The position numbers and the translations under genes were made by a program. Shown piece by piece: positions 44,128 through 51,397 of a DNA stretch of 64,000 nucleotides; the first letter of the stretch is position 1, and every line of letters starts with the position of its first letter. The notes under the pieces are model-generated. The model worked only from the letters and a program-made list of their open reading frames with translations. It made no database searches and had not been told where the DNA came from. The stretch is from Streptomyces antarcticus (GTDB lineage: Bacteria; Actinomycetota; Actinomycetes; Streptomycetales; Streptomycetaceae), in the NCBI RefSeq assembly GCF_026627255.1, contig NZ_JAPNLM010000017.1, forward strand, positions 1 through 64,000, in the 5' to 3' direction.

Positions 44128-44910
44128 TCAGCTCTGGGTGACGGTGCCCTTCTCGATCTTCACCTCGGTCTTCGGCGCCCCGTCCTGGCCGCCGTCGGCC
44201 GTACCGGCCTTGGCGACCTCCTCCAGTACCTTCAGGCCGGCCGCGTCGATCTTGCCGAAGGGCGTGTACGACGGAGCCAGCGGGCTGTCCTTGTAGACGA
44301 GGAAGAACTGGCTGCCGCCCGAGCCGGGCTGGCCGGTGTTGGCCATCGCCACCGTGCCCGCCGGGTAGACGACCTGCCCCTGCTCGTTCGCCTTGCCGAG
44401 GGAGTCCAGGTTCTCGTCCGGGATGGTGTAGCCGGGGCCGCCCGTGCCGGTGCCCTGCGGGTCGCCGCACTGGAGCACGAAGATCCCGCCCGTCGTCAGC
44501 CGGTGGCACTTCGTGTTGTCGAAGTACCCGGCGTCGGCGAGCGACTTGAACGAGTTCACCGTCTGCGGGGTCTTCGCGGCGTCCATCGCGAACGTGACGT
44601 CGCCCGCGCTCGTCTTCAGGGCGAAGGTGTACTTCGCCTTGGGGTCGATCGCCATCGCCGGCGACGGGGACTGCTGGGGCGTCGGCGAGGCGGACGGGGT
44701 CGCGGCCGGGTCGGCCGCCTCGTCCTTCTTGTCCGAGTCGAAGACCCCGCCCACGACGAGGCCGACGAGCGTGGCGACCACCACGGCCACCGCCGCGCCG
44801 ATCACGGCCGCGCGTCGGCGGGACTTCTGCCGGGCCTCCGCCCTGCGCTGCTGCTGGCGCTCGTACTTCTCCTTGGCGAGCTGTCGCCGCCGCTGATCGC
44901 TCGTGACCAC
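44128..44910 (-). CDS. Membrane-anchored extracytoplasmic cyclophilin-type peptidyl-prolyl isomerase
   Basis: A 260-residue protein. A basic cytoplasmic head (about 1-33, coiled-coil-like QLAKEKYERQQQRRAEARQK) is followed by one TM helix (AAVIGAAVAVVVATLVGLVVGG), a Pro/Ser linker and a cyclophilin domain (about 95-255). That domain has FKSLADAGYFDN, KCHRL and GSGGSQFFLVY. Two cysteines (KCHRL and LQCGDP) could form a disulfide outside the cell. It should help fold secreted proteins. Start GTG at 44910 behind AAGGAG. Confidence 0.92.
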   Translation of the reverse strand: MVTSDQRRRQLAKEKYERQQQRRAEARQKSRRRAAVIGAAVAVVVATLVGLVVGGVFDSDKKDEAADPAATPSASPTPQQSPSPAMAIDPKAKYTFALKTSAGDVTFAMDAAKTPQTVNSFKSLADAGYFDNTKCHRLTTGGIFVLQCGDPQGTGTGGPGYTIPDENLDSLGKANEQGQVVYPAGTVAMANTGQPGSGGSQFFLVYKDSPLAPSYTPFGKIDAAGLKVLEEVAKAGTADGGQDGAPKTEVKIEKGTVTQS

Positions 44911-45063
44911 CGGGTCGTCTCCTTGTGCGTCTCTGGTACCGCTGTCCGGGCTGGGATAGGCCGTACCGTATATGGGTTCGCTGTGTAATGAGCGGCGCCG
45001 GTAGGCTCTGAGCAGCAGCAATCCGATCTGCAGCCTCCCGCCGGACGACGATTGAGGACGAAC

Positions 45064-45777
45064 GTGCTGATTGCCGGGTTCCCGGCCGGGGCCTGGGGGA
45101 CCAACTGTTACGTGGTCGCCCCCGCCGCCGGGGAGGAGTGCGTCATCATCGACCCGGGCCACCAGGCCACCCAGGGCGTCGAGGAGATGCTGAGGAAGCA
45201 CCGGCTCAAGCCCGTGGCGGTCGTACTGACCCACGGCCACATCGATCATGTGGCCTCGGTCGTCCCGGTGTGCGGAGCACACGACGTACCGGCCTGGATC
45301 CACCCCGAGGACCGCTACATGATGAGCGACCCGGAGAAGGCCCTCGGCCGCTCGATCGGCATGCCGCTCATGGGCGAGCTGACCGTCGGCGAGCCGGACG
45401 ACGTCCGTGAGCTGACCGACGGCGCCGGCCTGAAACTGGCCGGAATGGACTTCTCGGTCGCCCACGCGCCGGGCCATACCAAGGGGTCGGTGACGTTCCG
45501 GATGCCCGAGCTGGCCGCCGTCCCGCCGGTCTTCTTCTCGGGCGACCTGCTCTTCGCCGGCTCCATCGGCCGCACCGACCTGCCCGGCGGCTCCCACGCC
45601 GAGATACTCGAATCGCTGGGCCGCGTGTGCCTGCCGCTCGAGGACTCGACCGTGGTGCTGTCCGGCCACGGCCCCCAGACCACCATCGGCCGCGAGCGAG
45701 CGACCAACCCGTACCTGCGGGAAGTCGCCGCCGGCCTGGCAGCGGACCCGAAGGCCGCTCCACGACGAGGAATGTGA
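45064..45777 (+). CDS. Metallo-beta-lactamase-fold hydrolase (glyoxalase II-like)
   Basis: A 237-residue MBL-fold hydrolase. The metal motif THGHIDH near 62-68 (HxHxDH), His in APGHTKGS, Asp in FSGDLLFAGSIGRTDL and the final SGHGPQTT complete a glyoxalase II-like site. Substrate unknown; thioesters are typical. The GTG at 45064 follows GAGGACGAAC. It ends 10 bp before hisS, so the two are probably cotranscribed. It diverges from the cyclophilin gene over 153 bp. Confidence 0.9.
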   Translation: MLIAGFPAGAWGTNCYVVAPAAGEECVIIDPGHQATQGVEEMLRKHRLKPVAVVLTHGHIDHVASVVPVCGAHDVPAWIHPEDRYMMSDPEKALGRSIGMPLMGELTVGEPDDVRELTDGAGLKLAGMDFSVAHAPGHTKGSVTFRMPELAAVPPVFFSGDLLFAGSIGRTDLPGGSHAEILESLGRVCLPLEDSTVVLSGHGPQTTIGRERATNPYLREVAAGLAADPKAAPRRGM

Positions 45778-45787
45778 CGAGAGTTCC

Positions 45788-47050
45788 GTGAGCACTTTTC
45801 AGGCCCCCAAGGGCACGTACGACCTGCTGCCGCCCCGGTCCGCGACCTTCCTCGCGGTCCGCGAGGCGATCGCCGCGCCGCTGAGGAACTCGGGCTACGG
45901 GTACGTCGAGACCCCCGGCTTCGAGAACGTCGAGCTGTTCTCCCGCGGCGTCGGCGAGTCCACCGACATCGTGAGCAAGGAGATGTACACCCTCACCACG
46001 AAGGGCGGCGACGAGCTCGCCCTGCGCCCCGAGGGCACCGCCTCCGTACTGCGCGCCGCGCTCCAGGGCAACCTGCACAAGGCCGGCCTGCTGCCCGTCA
46101 AGCTCTGGTACTCCGGCTCGTACTACCGCTACGAGCGGGCCCAGAAGGGCCGCTACCGCCACTTCTCGCAGGTCGGCGCCGAGGCGATCGGCGCCGAGGA
46201 CCCGGCGCTCGACGCCGAGCTGATCATCCTGGCCGACCAGGCCTACCGCACGCTGGGCCTGCGCGACTTCCGGATCCTGCTCAACTCGCTGGGCGACAAG
46301 GAGTGCCGTCCCGTCTACCGGGAGGCCCTCCAGGCGTTCCTCGGCGGGCTGGACCTGGACGAGGACACCGTCCGCCGGGCCGAGATCAACCCGCTGCGCG
46401 TCCTCGACGACAAGCGGGAGTCCGTACAGGCGCAGCTGGTCGGCGCGCCCATGCTGCGCGACTACCTGTGCGACGCCTGCAAGGCGTACCACGAGGAGGT
46501 GCGGGCGCTCGTGACGGCGGCCGGCGTCGTCTTCGAGGACGACGAGAAGCTGGTGCGCGGGCTGGACTACTACACCCGCACCACCTTCGAGTTCGTCCAC
46601 GACGGCCTGGGCTCCCAGTCCGCGGTGGGCGGCGGCGGCCGCTACGACGGGCTGTCCGAGATGATCGGCGGACCGGCCCTGCCGTCCGTGGGCTGGGCGC
46701 TGGGCGTGGACCGCACGGTCCTGGCGCTGGAGGCGGAGGGCGTGTCGCTGGACATCCCCGCGGCGACCTCGGTCTTCGCGGTGGCCCTGGGCGAGGAGGC
46801 CCGCCGGGTCCTGTTCGGGAAGGTCACCGAGCTGCGCCGGGCGGGCATCGCCGCGGACTTCTCCTTCGGGGGCAAGGGCCTCAAGGGTGCGATGAAGGAC
46901 GCGAACCGGTCGGGTGCGCGGTTCGCCGTCGTCGCCGGCGAGCGGGACCTGGCCGAGGGCCTCGTCCAGCTCAAGGACATGGAGTCCGGCGAGCAGGGCA
47001 CCGTGCCGCTCGCCGACCTGGTCGACACCGTCCGGGCCCGCCTGGCCTGA
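45788..47050 (+). CDS. hisS: Histidyl-tRNA synthetase
   Basis: A 420-residue class II synthetase of normal length. Motif 1 begins with PKGTYDLLPPRS, motif 2 is YYRYERAQKGRYRHFSQVG and motif 3 is GGGGRYDGL; the histidine loop GLDYYTRTTFEF is present, and a C-terminal anticodon-binding domain follows. GTG start at 45788. A GC-rich hairpin follows. Confidence 0.98.
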   Translation: MSTFQAPKGTYDLLPPRSATFLAVREAIAAPLRNSGYGYVETPGFENVELFSRGVGESTDIVSKEMYTLTTKGGDELALRPEGTASVLRAALQGNLHKAGLLPVKLWYSGSYYRYERAQKGRYRHFSQVGAEAIGAEDPALDAELIILADQAYRTLGLRDFRILLNSLGDKECRPVYREALQAFLGGLDLDEDTVRRAEINPLRVLDDKRESVQAQLVGAPMLRDYLCDACKAYHEEVRALVTAAGVVFEDDEKLVRGLDYYTRTTFEFVHDGLGSQSAVGGGGRYDGLSEMIGGPALPSVGWALGVDRTVLALEAEGVSLDIPAATSVFAVALGEEARRVLFGKVTELRRAGIAADFSFGGKGLKGAMKDANRSGARFAVVAGERDLAEGLVQLKDMESGEQGTVPLADLVDTVRARLA

Positions 47051-47070
47051 CGACCGCCGCTGCCGCCGAC

Positions 47071-47114
47071 GGGCGGGGACGGGGAGCCGCCGCGGCGTGC
47101 TCCCCGCCCCGCCC
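47071..47114 (+). terminator. hisS terminator hairpin
   Basis: Long stem 47071-47087 with 47099-47114, interrupted by one bulged base, with an 11-base loop. No T-run follows. Confidence 0.7.
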
Positions 47115-47154
47115 TCGTCGTCTCCGGGCCCGGGACGATCCGAGAGGGACGCGC

Positions 47155-47256
47155 TCAGCGCAGCCCGCGGCGCCCCGCCGTCGTCACCGCCGCCGCGCGG
47201 TCCGTGACCTCCAGCTCGCCGAACACCCGCAGCGGGTGCGTCTCCTTATGTCCGTC
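47155..47256 (-). pseudogene. Remnant of a LuxR-type HTH regulator C-terminus
   Basis: On the minus strand about 30 codons read HPLRVFGELEVTDRAAAV then TTAGRRGL and stop. This resembles the last helix of LuxR/FixJ HTH domains (typical form: HLRRVFAKLGVTDR-AAAVTTALRRGL). Upstream sequence runs into the divergent VKOR gene and keeps no further similarity. It looks like the decayed tail of a response regulator once divergent from VKOR. The call rests on a short stretch. Confidence 0.45.
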
Positions 47257-47329
47257 GAACGGTGGACACACAGCCCCGTACGGCACAATGGCCGGTGCTT
47301 GGTGACCTTGCAGATGTGGAGCGGGCGGT

Positions 47330-47947
47330 ATGACGACACGAGGTACGGACGCGGACACCGCCCCGAGGACGACGGTCGGGGGCAGCCGGGCCCTGGCCCT
47401 GCTGCTGGTGATCACCGGGGCCGCGGGGCTGCTGGCCGCCTGGGTGATCACGATGGACAAGTTCAAGCTGCTGGAGGACCCGAACTTCACCCCGGGCTGC
47501 AGCCTGAACCCGGTCGTCTCCTGCGGCAACATCATGAAGAGCGACCAGGCGGCCGTCTTCGGCTTCCCGAACCCCATGCTCGGACTGGTCGCCTACGGGA
47601 TCGTGGTCTGCGTCGGCATGAGCCTGCTGGCCGGAGCCCGGTTCAGCCGCTGGTACTGGCTCACGCTCAACGCGGGCACCCTCTTCGGCGTCGTCTTCTG
47701 CGCCTGGCTGACCTACCAGTCCCTGTACAACATCAACTCGCTCTGCCTGTGGTGCTCCCTGGCCTGGGTCGCCACGATCGTCATGTTCTGGTACGTCACC
47801 TCGCACAACGTCCGCGAGGGGCTGCTGCCCGCGCCGGGCTGGCTGCGGGGCTTCTTCACCGAGTTCACCTGGGTGCTTCCCGTCCTGCACATCGGGATCA
47901 TCGGCATGCTGATCCTGACGCGCTGGTGGGAGTTCTGGACCTCCTGA
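47330..47947 (+). CDS. Vitamin K epoxide reductase (VKOR) family protein
   Basis: A 205-residue, five-TM-helix enzyme. The active CLWC is Cys139-Cys142 and the loop cysteines are Cys57 and Cys65 in GCSLNPVVSCG, so all four redox cysteines are present. In actinobacteria VKOR re-oxidises extracytoplasmic DsbA-like proteins using quinone. No thioredoxin domain is fused. The only DsbA-like gene seen here (about 9.5 kb) is cytoplasmic, so its partner lies elsewhere. ATG start at 47330. Confidence 0.93.
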   Translation: MTTRGTDADTAPRTTVGGSRALALLLVITGAAGLLAAWVITMDKFKLLEDPNFTPGCSLNPVVSCGNIMKSDQAAVFGFPNPMLGLVAYGIVVCVGMSLLAGARFSRWYWLTLNAGTLFGVVFCAWLTYQSLYNINSLCLWCSLAWVATIVMFWYVTSHNVREGLLPAPGWLRGFFTEFTWVLPVLHIGIIGMLILTRWWEFWTS

Positions 47948-47958
47948 GCCGGGCGACC

Positions 47959-47980
47959 TGTCAGCGGGCTCGCATAGGCT
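47959..47980 (+). promoter_or_regulatory. RecA-NDp/PafBC-type DNA-damage promoter motif for rarA
   Basis: TGTCAGCG (47959-47966), exactly 8 bases, then TAGGCT (47975-47980), matching TTGTCRGTG-N8-TAnnnT with two changes. The rarA GTG lies 6 bases after the -10, so its mRNA would be leaderless. Confidence 0.65.
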
Positions 47981-47986
47981 TCCGGT

Positions 47987-49339
47987 GTGGAACCAGATCT
48001 CTTCACCGCCGCAGCCGAGGAACGCCAGGAGAAGGACCCGTCCAGCTCTCCGCTCGCCGTACGGATGCGCCCGCGCACCCTGGACGAGGTCGTCGGCCAG
48101 CAGCACCTGCTCAAGCCCGGCTCCCCGCTGCGGCGCCTGGTCGGCGACGGCGCGGGCGGCCCGGCCGGCGCCTCGTCGGTGATCCTCTGGGGCCCGCCCG
48201 GCATCGGAAAGACCACCCTGGCGTACGTGGTGAGCCAGGCGACGCAGAAGCGGTTCGTCGAGCTGTCGGCCATCACCGCCGGCGTCAAGGAGGTCCGCGC
48301 GGTCATCGAGGGCGCCCGGCGCGCGGCCGGGGGCTACGGCAAGGAGACCGTCCTCTTCCTCGACGAGATCCACCGCTTCAGCAAGGCCCAGCAGGACTCG
48401 CTGCTCCCCGCCGTGGAGAACCGCTGGGTGACGCTGGTCGCGGCCACCACGGAGAACCCGTACTTCTCGATCATCTCCCCGCTGCTGTCGCGCTCGCTCC
48501 TGCTGACGCTGGAACCGCTGACGGACGAGGACCTGACCGCCCTGATGCGGCGGGCACTGACCGAGGAGCGCGGCCTCGGGGGAGCGGTGACCCTGCCCGC
48601 CGACGCCGAGGCCCACCTGCTGCGGATCGCCGGCGGCGACGCCCGGCGGGCGCTGACGGCGCTGGAGGCGGGGGCCGGGTCGGCCATCGCCAAGGGCGAG
48701 GAGGAGATCACCCTCGAAACCGTCGAGGAGGCCGTCGACCGGGCGGCCGTGCGCTACGACCGCGACGGCGACCAGCACTACGACGTGGCGAGCGCCCTGA
48801 TCAAGTCGATCCGCGGCTCCGACGTGGACGCGGCGCTGCACTACCTGGCGCGCATGATCGACGCGGGGGAGGACCCACGGTTCATCGCCCGGCGCCTGAT
48901 GATCTCCGCGAGCGAGGACATCGGTCTGGCGGACCCGACGGCCCTGCCGATCGCGGTGGCCGCGGCCCAGGCGGTGGCGATGATCGGCTTCCCGGAGGCC
49001 GCGCTGACCCTCTCCCACGCGACCATCGCACTGGCGCTCGCCCCCAAGTCGAACACCGCCACCACCGCGATCGGCGCGGCCCTGGCCGACGTACGGGCGG
49101 GCCTCGCGGGCTCCGTCCCGACGCACCTGCGGGACGGGCACTACAAGGGCGCGGCCAAGCTGGGGCACGCGCAGGGGTACGTCTACCCGCACGACGTACC
49201 CGGCGCCATCGCCGCCCAGCAGTACGCGCCGGACGAGATCCACGGCAAGCGGTACTACGAACCGACCCGGTACGGGGCCGAGGCGCGCTACGCCGACGTG
49301 GTGGAGAAGGTCCGCGAGCGACTTGGCGGCGGCTCCTGA
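47987..49339 (+). CDS. rarA: Replication-associated recombination ATPase RarA (MgsA)
   Basis: A 450-residue AAA+ ATPase of the RarA/WRNIP1 family. Walker A is GPPGIGKTT near 65, Walker B VLFLDEIHRFSK near 120 and sensor 1 ATTENPYF near 150. The C-terminal clamp-loader-like domain includes MIDAGEDPRFIARRL, and the end has GYVYPHD and RYYEPT typical of RarA. It acts at stalled replication forks. GTG start at 47987, right after a damage-type promoter. Confidence 0.95.
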   Translation: MEPDLFTAAAEERQEKDPSSSPLAVRMRPRTLDEVVGQQHLLKPGSPLRRLVGDGAGGPAGASSVILWGPPGIGKTTLAYVVSQATQKRFVELSAITAGVKEVRAVIEGARRAAGGYGKETVLFLDEIHRFSKAQQDSLLPAVENRWVTLVAATTENPYFSIISPLLSRSLLLTLEPLTDEDLTALMRRALTEERGLGGAVTLPADAEAHLLRIAGGDARRALTALEAGAGSAIAKGEEEITLETVEEAVDRAAVRYDRDGDQHYDVASALIKSIRGSDVDAALHYLARMIDAGEDPRFIARRLMISASEDIGLADPTALPIAVAAAQAVAMIGFPEAALTLSHATIALALAPKSNTATTAIGAALADVRAGLAGSVPTHLRDGHYKGAAKLGHAQGYVYPHDVPGAIAAQQYAPDEIHGKRYYEPTRYGAEARYADVVEKVRERLGGGS

Positions 49340-49345
49340 CGCAGA

Positions 49346-49383
49346 CGGCCCCGGCCGCGCGCCCCGGCGGGCGGCCGGGGCCG
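49346..49383 (+). terminator. rarA terminator
   Basis: A perfect 13-bp stem (49346-49358 with 49371-49383) with a 12-base loop, just after the rarA stop. Confidence 0.85.
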
Positions 49384-49399
49384 GTCCCGCCTAGGCTCC

Positions 49400-49691
49400 G
49401 CCGGTACTGGTCCGACGAGACCGCGCTCGGCGCCGCCTGGCGGGGCGGCGCGTACGCCTGGACCCCGCAGCGCCAGCTGGAGTACGCCAACGACCTCGAC
49501 GTCCTGCTCGCCGTGGACAAGCAGACCAACTACGACAGGGCAGCAGGACCGCAGACAAGTGGAAGCCGCCGCTCACGACGTACTGGTGCGCGTACGCGCG
49601 CCGCTACACCGGCATCAAGGCCAAGTACCGGCCGTCCGTCACCGCCCCCGAGAAGCTCGCGCTCCAGCAGATGCCGACCACCTGCCCCTAG
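49400..49691 (+). pseudogene. Frameshifted C-terminal remnant of an HNH/DUF1524-type nuclease
   Basis: The first half reads GAYAWTPQRQLEYANDLDVL then LAVDKQTN in one frame. After about 49540 the similarity jumps frame to DKWKPPLTTYWCAYARRYTG, IKAKYRPSVTAPEKLALQQM, ending at TAG 49689. These are successive parts of the C-terminal domain of secreted HNH (DUF1524-like) proteins of streptomycetes. The N-terminal part with the catalytic histidine is missing and a frameshift splits the rest, so the gene is dead. Its stop overlaps the stop of the convergent DUF2470 gene in the palindrome CTAG. Confidence 0.75.
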
Positions 49692-50596
49692 TGCGAGGCC
49701 GCCGAGAAGAGGGTGTGCATGGCCCGGCGCAGGCCGCAGATGTCCGCCACCGGCTCCGGGAAGTCGAAGCGGGCGTCGAACGAGCCGCCCGCGCCGCCCG
49801 TGAAGCGCACGCGCAGGCCGAGGCGGTCCAGGGCCAGCGGTACGGCGGTCGTGCCGTCCGCCCCGCGCGCGCCCAGCAGTCCGCACAGCTCGCCGAGCCG
49901 GTCGCCGTGGGCCGAGTGCAGATGCTGGAGCAGCTCGCTCTCGTGCGCCACCATCGGGTCGGGCTCGGCCTCGCCCAGGTCCTCCGGCTCCACGTGCTCG
50001 GCGCCCCACAGGTCGTCCACCGAGATCTCCCCGACCTCCAGGCGCAGCAGCATCCACGCCGGGCGCCCGGTGTACGGGGCGTCCAGGGACTCCGACATCC
50101 CCAGCAGCTCGCCCACCGGGTGGCGCTCGGCGAGCAGCGCCGCGCAGGCCGCGCGCTCGTCCCCGCGGACCGCCGTCAGCCACCCGGCCAGCCACGCACG
50201 GCCTCGGATACGATGGGGCACGGACACCGGCGCCACGTCCGTGATCTCGATCACGGCGGTGAGGTCGTCGTCCTGGGCGTGAGCGGCTGCCCTGGCAGCC
50301 GCGGATTCCCCGGAAACAAGGAGAATCACGTCCCCGTCCGGGGTGACGGTCCGTGCGGCCGGCATCCCCGTCCCGAACTCCGCCAGCTCATGAGTGTCGT
50401 GAGCACCCGGCAGAGTGAGGGATACTGAGGCGTTGGACTCTACGAGGGTTCGTACGCGTTCGGCTCCGGTGAGCTGCCGAACGCCTTCCCTGGGACGCGG
50501 CTGACCTTGCTTATCGTCGTCGAAAGCAGATTCCGTTTCGTTGGAATCTGAACTTCGACGCGCACTGGGCAGGGGGATCCCATGTGGTCGAGACAT
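49688..50596 (-). CDS. DUF2470-domain protein under iron-box control
   Basis: A 302-residue cytoplasmic protein. Residues about 60-150 are a split regulatory-looking domain (VESNASVSLTLPGAHDTHEL). The C-terminal 90 residues are a DUF2470 domain (HESELLQHLHSAHGDRLGEL, then GLRVRF...FDFPEPVADICGLR), found in haem-utilisation and haem-binding proteins. The ATG at 50596 follows GAGGAGG. An iron box overlaps its promoter, so it should be de-repressed by iron starvation. A haem- or iron-related role is inferred from family and operator. Confidence 0.82.
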   Translation of the reverse strand: MSRPHGIPLPSARRSSDSNETESAFDDDKQGQPRPREGVRQLTGAERVRTLVESNASVSLTLPGAHDTHELAEFGTGMPAARTVTPDGDVILLVSGESAAARAAAHAQDDDLTAVIEITDVAPVSVPHRIRGRAWLAGWLTAVRGDERAACAALLAERHPVGELLGMSESLDAPYTGRPAWMLLRLEVGEISVDDLWGAEHVEPEDLGEAEPDPMVAHESELLQHLHSAHGDRLGELCGLLGARGADGTTAVPLALDRLGLRVRFTGGAGGSFDARFDFPEPVADICGLRRAMHTLFSAASH

Positions 50597-50610
50597 TACG
50601 TCCTCCTCGC

Positions 50611-50629
50611 TAAGGTAAGCCTCACCTAA
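50611..50629. promoter_or_regulatory. Iron box (DmdR1/IdeR/DtxR-type operator)
   Basis: Read on the minus strand this is TTAGGTGAGGCTTACCTTA, matching 16 of 19 positions of the DtxR-family consensus TTAGGTTAGGCTAACCTAA. It lies over the start of transcription predicted for the DUF2470 gene and 23 bp before the rpsD start codon. Confidence 0.85.
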
Positions 50630-50656
50630 CTTACATGGAGGTAGGTTCCACGTGAA
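50628..50656 (-). promoter_or_regulatory. Promoter of the DUF2470 gene
   Basis: On the minus strand, TTCACG (complement of 50651-50656) and TAAGTT (complement of 50628-50633) are exactly 17 bp apart. The -35 box overlaps the rpsD start codon, and the -10 touches the iron box. Confidence 0.65.
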
Positions 50657-51263
50657 CCAGAAGCGACCCAAGGTCAAGAAGTCGCGTGCCCTCGGCATTG
50701 CGCTGACCCCGAAGGCCGTCAAGTACTTCGAGGCCCGCCCCTACCCGCCGGGCGAGCACGGCCGTGGCCGCAAGCAGAACTCGGACTACAAGGTTCGTCT
50801 GCTGGAGAAGCAGCGTCTGCGCGCTCAGTACGACATCTCTGAGCGTCAGATGGCCCGCGCGTACGACCGCGCCAAGAAGGCCGAAGGCAAGACGGGCGAG
50901 GCGCTGGTCGTCGAGCTCGAGCGTCGCCTCGACGCCCTGGTCCTGCGTTCGGGCATCGCCCGCACCATCTACCAGGCCCGCCAGATGGTCGTTCACGGCC
51001 ACATCGAGGTCAACGGCGACAAGGTCGACAAGCCGTCGTTCCGCGTCCGTCCGGACGACGTCATCACGGTGCGCGAGCGCAGCCGCGAGAAGGTTCCGTT
51101 CCAGGTTGCCCGTGAGGGTGGCTACGCAGGCGAGGGCGAGACCCCGCGCTACCTGCAGGTCAACCTGAAGGCCCTGGCCTTCCGCCTGGACCGCGACCCG
51201 AACCGCAAGGAAATCCCGGTCATCTGCGACGAGCAGCTGGTCGTCGAGTACTACGCCCGCTGA
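50652..51263 (+). CDS. rpsD: 30S ribosomal protein S4
   Basis: A 203-residue S4 with an S4 RNA-binding domain (RLDALVLRSGIARTIYQARQ near 95-114). The N-terminal zinc-finger cysteines of the C+ form are absent; the only Cys is near residue 194, so this is the zinc-independent C- form. S4 nucleates 30S assembly. The GTG at 50652 follows GGAGGTAGG. The gene is isolated from the alpha operon, which is usual in Streptomyces. No convincing rpsD promoter was found; it should lie inside the divergent gene. Confidence 0.97.
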   Translation: MNQKRPKVKKSRALGIALTPKAVKYFEARPYPPGEHGRGRKQNSDYKVRLLEKQRLRAQYDISERQMARAYDRAKKAEGKTGEALVVELERRLDALVLRSGIARTIYQARQMVVHGHIEVNGDKVDKPSFRVRPDDVITVRERSREKVPFQVAREGGYAGEGETPRYLQVNLKALAFRLDRDPNRKEIPVICDEQLVVEYYAR

Positions 51264-51294
51264 CGCAGGCGTAGCCCTCACAGGCTGGTCGAAG

Positions 51295-51326
51295 CCCGTC
51301 GTCCCCTCCGGGGGGCGGCGGGTTTT
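51295..51326 (+). terminator. rpsD terminator
   Basis: A 12-bp stem with two G-U pairs (51295-51306 with 51311-51322), a 4-base loop and a run of four T. Confidence 0.9.
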
Positions 51327-51385
51327 CCCGTACCCGGGCCCGCTCCTCCCCTCTTTCCGTACCCGTACCCGGGCCCGCCCCTCCC
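51327..51385. repeat. 24-bp direct repeat after the rpsD terminator
   Basis: Bases 51327-51350 and 51362-51385 are 24-bp copies differing at one base, at a 35-bp period. Both contain the 10-bp core TACCCGGGCC. Confidence 0.85.
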
Positions 51386-51397
51386 AGCCGTGGACCG

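Noticed and set aside
46303..49803. An 1166-codon plus-strand frame running through hisS, VKOR and rarA
   Set aside because: It crosses three real genes in the wrong frame. Only its last 45 codons carry meaningful similarity, the HNH remnant.
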